DNA of 6,761 nucleotides, from NCBI GenBank assembly GCA_008933525.1, contig WBUV01000180.1, positions 1 through 6,761 on the forward strand. Direction: 5' to 3'. Each line of letters opens with the position of its first letter. Position 1 is the first letter of the stretch. This DNA comes from Bacteroidales bacterium. Lineage in GTDB: Bacteria; Bacteroidota; Bacteroidia; Bacteroidales; Tenuifilaceae. Below the pieces are notes generated by a model. That model saw nothing but the letters and a program-made list of their open reading frames with translations, made no database searches and was not told where the DNA came from. Of this stretch, positions 3,834 to 6,761 are shown in pieces. The position numbers and the translations under genes were made by a program.

Positions 3834-6761
3834 CTACCAGCCTGGTAAGAAATTGATACCCCAGTTGGCCGATTTAAAACCTCCCAGTTGGAAAGGAATT
3901 GCATAGTATGGTTCTAAAACCAACATCCCGAAAAGATTTATTCTTAAACTTAATCCGGTACTTACGAAAGGAATTCTTTGATTTATGTTGTCAGGAGTCC
4001 ACTTTAGCGTTGGCTTGTACTCCTTCGTCCATGCTATTCCTGCATCCGCAAAAAGTGCTAGTTCGGTAAAAAATGCTCCAGATTTGAAAACGGTTAATCG
4101 CTCGGGTCCGGTAAATGGCAATCTAATTTCAAAATTAACAATTGCCATTTGATTACCCGTTAATTGATTTATATTTACGTTACCTGTCTGGTTGTAGTCC
4201 ATAAAAGCATTACTATCATATCCTCTAACATACCACGGGTAACCAATGTAAAGTGGGTAAAGAATATTATCGGCTATTGAAGTTCCAAATCGTCCGTAAT
4301 ATATTCCTCGCATTGCAAAGCTTAATGGCTTAACAAAAATATATTTTCGTATATCAATCAATCCACCCCAATAGTTATAATCTCCCAATGTTCTATCGGC
4401 TTGTATTCTGGCTCTATTTCCCCTCATTGGCGATGCTAGTCCAAAATCTGAATTGTCGAAAACATAAGCGAGGTTAGTCCGTTGAAGCCAAAAGCCGGGA
4501 GGCGAATCTCCTTTGTTTCGGTCAGCACCTAAATAATACCCATTTAAGTAATAATTTGAGTAAACATCAACTCTGTAATAGTAACGTGCCATTGAGGCTC
4601 CCACCTCAAATCGTTGCGTTTGAGACAGCGGGAAGTAGGTCATTCCTCCAAACGAGGTTTCAAACATTCGATAGTAAATAATCTGAAAATCTTCAATAAT
4701 AACTTGCTGTCCATCCATCGTTCGGTGGAGAGTATCGTATCCATACTGTCCAAAAGAGTAAGGTATGTGCGATGCTGTTACGCCCCAGGATATATATTTC
4801 TTTTGTTGAAGATATGTAAGTTGGCCTCCAAAGTCATAAACTTCACCGTTTAGAGCTAGTCCTGTGTAGAACATATTACTTCCGGTTATATCACTAAAAA
4901 GCATTTCAACGCCACCTGCCATTCCAGTACCTCCATAAGCATTTGTGCTTACGCCCATTCCGATATTGGATATGTAATCGAGTTTAAATTTGGGTTTAAA
5001 GCTTATAGTTTTAAAAGAATCGATTAAATGCTTTGGATAATTGTTGTTTGCTAAGTTTTTATCAACTAATCCCTCTACCGATCGGTTAAGAGGAGGAAGT
5101 ATTGATGCATAAAAATCAACAAAGTATGGATCGACCTTTACTGGTTTAAAATCAATTGTGTCGGCTGTATAAATAGAGTATTTGCTTTTGTAGAAGTGCG
5201 AATAACAAATCTCATCATTTTCATGAGCTACGCTCATTGCTGGGGCTAGAGGTGTCATGCCAGAAATTCCGGTTAGAATTCTGGTTAGGCGATATGTTTC
5301 ATTAGTTTCTTTATTGAATTTAAATAGATTCCTGTAACCATCAGAATTCGATAAAAAATAGATATGCTTATTATCGCCTGAAAACATAGGGTTTAAGTTA
5401 TCGGCTCCTGGGAATATATCGTATACAGTTACTACTTTATCTACAGTGCTTAGAGTTGCTATGTTATAACCTATACTCTTAGAATTGTTGATCAAATCTC
5501 GTGGCGAAGGTTTATCTGTTGAATATACTACGTATTCTCCGTTTGGCGACCATGCTGGGTGAATGTTGCACCAGGGGTCGTTAGTCATTTGTGTTACTTG
5601 GTTAGTTATAATATCGACTATGTAAAGGTCGTTAACTCCATTCACTAAACCAGATACAATTATGCTGCGACCATCGCTCGACCATGCCGGATAGTTAAAA
5701 GATGGCACACCTGGTATTGAAATTTCCTTCACTAGTTTTTCATCAAATACGTCTATAATCAACAGCTTATTTTTTCCCTTACTGAATGCTACAAATGCAA
5801 ATTGTCGACTGTCGGGCGACCATGTTCCCGCCGATTCAATAAAATTCAACGCATCAATTTCATTCTCATGCACAACGCTCGATAATCTACGGATAATTTT
5901 TCCGCTTGTAGCGTGGGCTAAAAACAGGTCAATTGAGAACAAGTCTTTTTCGGAGTAGAAAGCAACATATCTTCCATCGGGGCTAACTGCTGGGGAGATG
6001 TTTATTTCACCTGCATTGCGTTCAAAAAGAATTCTAGTACCAGAAGGGTCTTCAACGCTGTCGGGCATGATATTTTTGAAATAATCAAAATATACAGATT
6101 TCCATAGCGATGAAAATGATTTTTCATCGAGGCCAATATGCCGTCTAAGAGCCATATCATAACCCCGCTTTGCCGTTTCTTTAAATATTGGATTAATTAA
6201 ACTGTCACCAAAAGTTCTTCCAATAAACGACCAAAAAGCATGTCCCCATCTATAGGGAAAGTACTTGTTTGGATAATAGGTCATATCCTCTAATGTGGGG
6301 AAATTATCGTTTATTACCGCATCTCTCATCCACATGGCGGTTTGGTAATCATATGTTCCCAAGGAAAGGTATTCTGCCATCCCTTCGACCATCCAGAGGG
6401 GTAGGTTTCTAACGGAGTTAAGCGATGTTGAATCGCCCTCTATTAAAGAATTGAACTGGAAAGCATGAACCAATTCGTGCCCAAGAACATGATCGGTTTG
6501 ACTCCATGTTTCTGTAATAGGCATAACCACCCTGTTCTTTAATGCCTCGGTAACACCCCCGGTACCAACTCCTATTGATCCGGAAATTGCGGTTGTTTGT
6601 TGAAAATCTGCGTGATTATTATAGAACAGAATTGGATTTCTTTTCTTTATAGAGTCTCTGAATACCTGATAGTGTCTATCGTACCATTTTTCAGCCGAAA
6701 GAGCAATTACATCCCTTAAACTATCATTTTTTAAATAATGGTAGATTTCATAGTTCGGTGT
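3834..6761 (-). CDS. Metalloprotease/TolB-propeller/outer-membrane barrel protein (5' partial)
   Basis: The frame is open from the stop at 3834-3836 to the right edge: 975 residues are visible and the signal peptide and N terminus are missing. Reading must continue upstream of the GTG at 6530, because the preceding 77 residues (TPNYEIYHYL onward) are coherent protein. Three domains are seen. First, a gluzincin-like peptidase has HELVH (visible 95-99), with Glu126 of MVEGMAEY as the likely third zinc ligand. Second, a TolB/PD40-type beta-propeller (about 255-540) has repeats such as AVSPDGRYVAFYS, TWSPDSRQFAFV, PAWSSDGRSIIVSG and PAWSPNGEYVVYS. Third, a C-terminal barrel (about 590-975) is rich in alternating aromatic strands, has an Omp85-like VRGY motif (845-848) and ends in Trp. 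Such proteins are often annotated in Bacteroidota as TolB-like or surface antigen. I infer an outer-membrane anchor carrying a periplasmic or surface protease; its substrate is unknown. It converges on hydG and is probably unrelated to it. Confidence 0.88.
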   Translation of the reverse strand, partial: TPNYEIYHYLKNDSLRDVIALSAEKWYDRHYQVFRDSIKKRNPILFYNNHADFQQTTAISGSIGVGTGGVTEALKNRVVMPITETWSQTDHVLGHELVHAFQFNSLIEGDSTSLNSVRNLPLWMVEGMAEYLSLGTYDYQTAMWMRDAVINDNFPTLEDMTYYPNKYFPYRWGHAFWSFIGRTFGDSLINPIFKETAKRGYDMALRRHIGLDEKSFSSLWKSVYFDYFKNIMPDSVEDPSGTRILFERNAGEINISPAVSPDGRYVAFYSEKDLFSIDLFLAHATSGKIIRRLSSVVHENEIDALNFIESAGTWSPDSRQFAFVAFSKGKNKLLIIDVFDEKLVKEISIPGVPSFNYPAWSSDGRSIIVSGLVNGVNDLYIVDIITNQVTQMTNDPWCNIHPAWSPNGEYVVYSTDKPSPRDLINNSKSIGYNIATLSTVDKVVTVYDIFPGADNLNPMFSGDNKHIYFLSNSDGYRNLFKFNKETNETYRLTRILTGISGMTPLAPAMSVAHENDEICYSHFYKSKYSIYTADTIDFKPVKVDPYFVDFYASILPPLNRSVEGLVDKNLANNNYPKHLIDSFKTISFKPKFKLDYISNIGMGVSTNAYGGTGMAGGVEMLFSDITGSNMFYTGLALNGEVYDFGGQLTYLQQKKYISWGVTASHIPYSFGQYGYDTLHRTMDGQQVIIEDFQIIYYRMFETSFGGMTYFPLSQTQRFEVGASMARYYYRVDVYSNYYLNGYYLGADRNKGDSPPGFWLQRTNLAYVFDNSDFGLASPMRGNRARIQADRTLGDYNYWGGLIDIRKYIFVKPLSFAMRGIYYGRFGTSIADNILYPLYIGYPWYVRGYDSNAFMDYNQTGNVNINQLTGNQMAIVNFEIRLPFTGPERLTVFKSGAFFTELALFADAGIAWTKEYKPTLKWTPDNINQRIPFVSTGLSLRINLFGMLVLEPYYAIPFQLGGFKSANWGINFLPGW

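Noticed and set aside
3623..3904. Minus-strand open frame of 93 codons across the hydG end, the hairpin and the tail of the minus-strand gene.
   Set aside because: It overlaps two real genes in another frame and crosses the probable terminator.
4614..4853. Plus-strand open frame of 79 codons opposite the barrel domain.
   Set aside because: It is antisense to the well-supported barrel coding sequence and shows no domain features.

Overview
The window looks like a chromosomal piece of an anaerobic or fermentative member of the Bacteroidota. Four things point there: AT-rich intergenic DNA without clear Shine-Dalgarno sites, candidate -7 elements of the Bacteroidota type (TAnnTTTG), a Rex NADH/NAD+ sensor, and a [FeFe]-hydrogenase maturase (HydG). 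A large predicted outer-membrane protease/propeller/barrel protein of a kind common in this phylum adds support. No genus can be assigned from the sequence alone. I see no tRNA, rRNA, CRISPR array, insertion sequence or phage gene.

Layout, left to right. Bases 3-305 (+) are the last 100 residues of a sensor histidine kinase cut by the left edge. A 60-base gap with a candidate promoter leads to rex (366-983, +), closed by a strong intrinsic terminator (1006-1037). ribF follows (1078-2019, +), best started at the internal ATG at 1078 rather than the TTG at 1060. A 337-base non-coding region (2020-2356) holds a candidate promoter and a perfect 24-bp palindrome just upstream of hydG (2357-3784, +). 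A 13-bp hairpin (3793-3826) separates hydG from a convergent gene on the minus strand (3834-6761), which runs off the right edge and encodes at least 975 residues: an HExxH metalloprotease domain, a TolB-like beta-propeller and a C-terminal outer-membrane barrel.

How the genes relate. HydG makes the iron-CO-cyanide unit of the hydrogenase H-cluster, and Rex senses the NADH/NAD+ ratio that hydrogen production relieves, so a shared redox theme is plausible. They are nevertheless separated by a terminator and by ribF, and neither hydE, hydF nor a hydrogenase structural gene is present here. RibF supplies FMN and FAD, although its riboflavin-kinase half has lost several signature residues. The most useful leads are the palindrome and its partial copy upstream of hydG, the divergent RibF kinase domain, and the three-domain surface protein. 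I did not find a convincing wholly new system.
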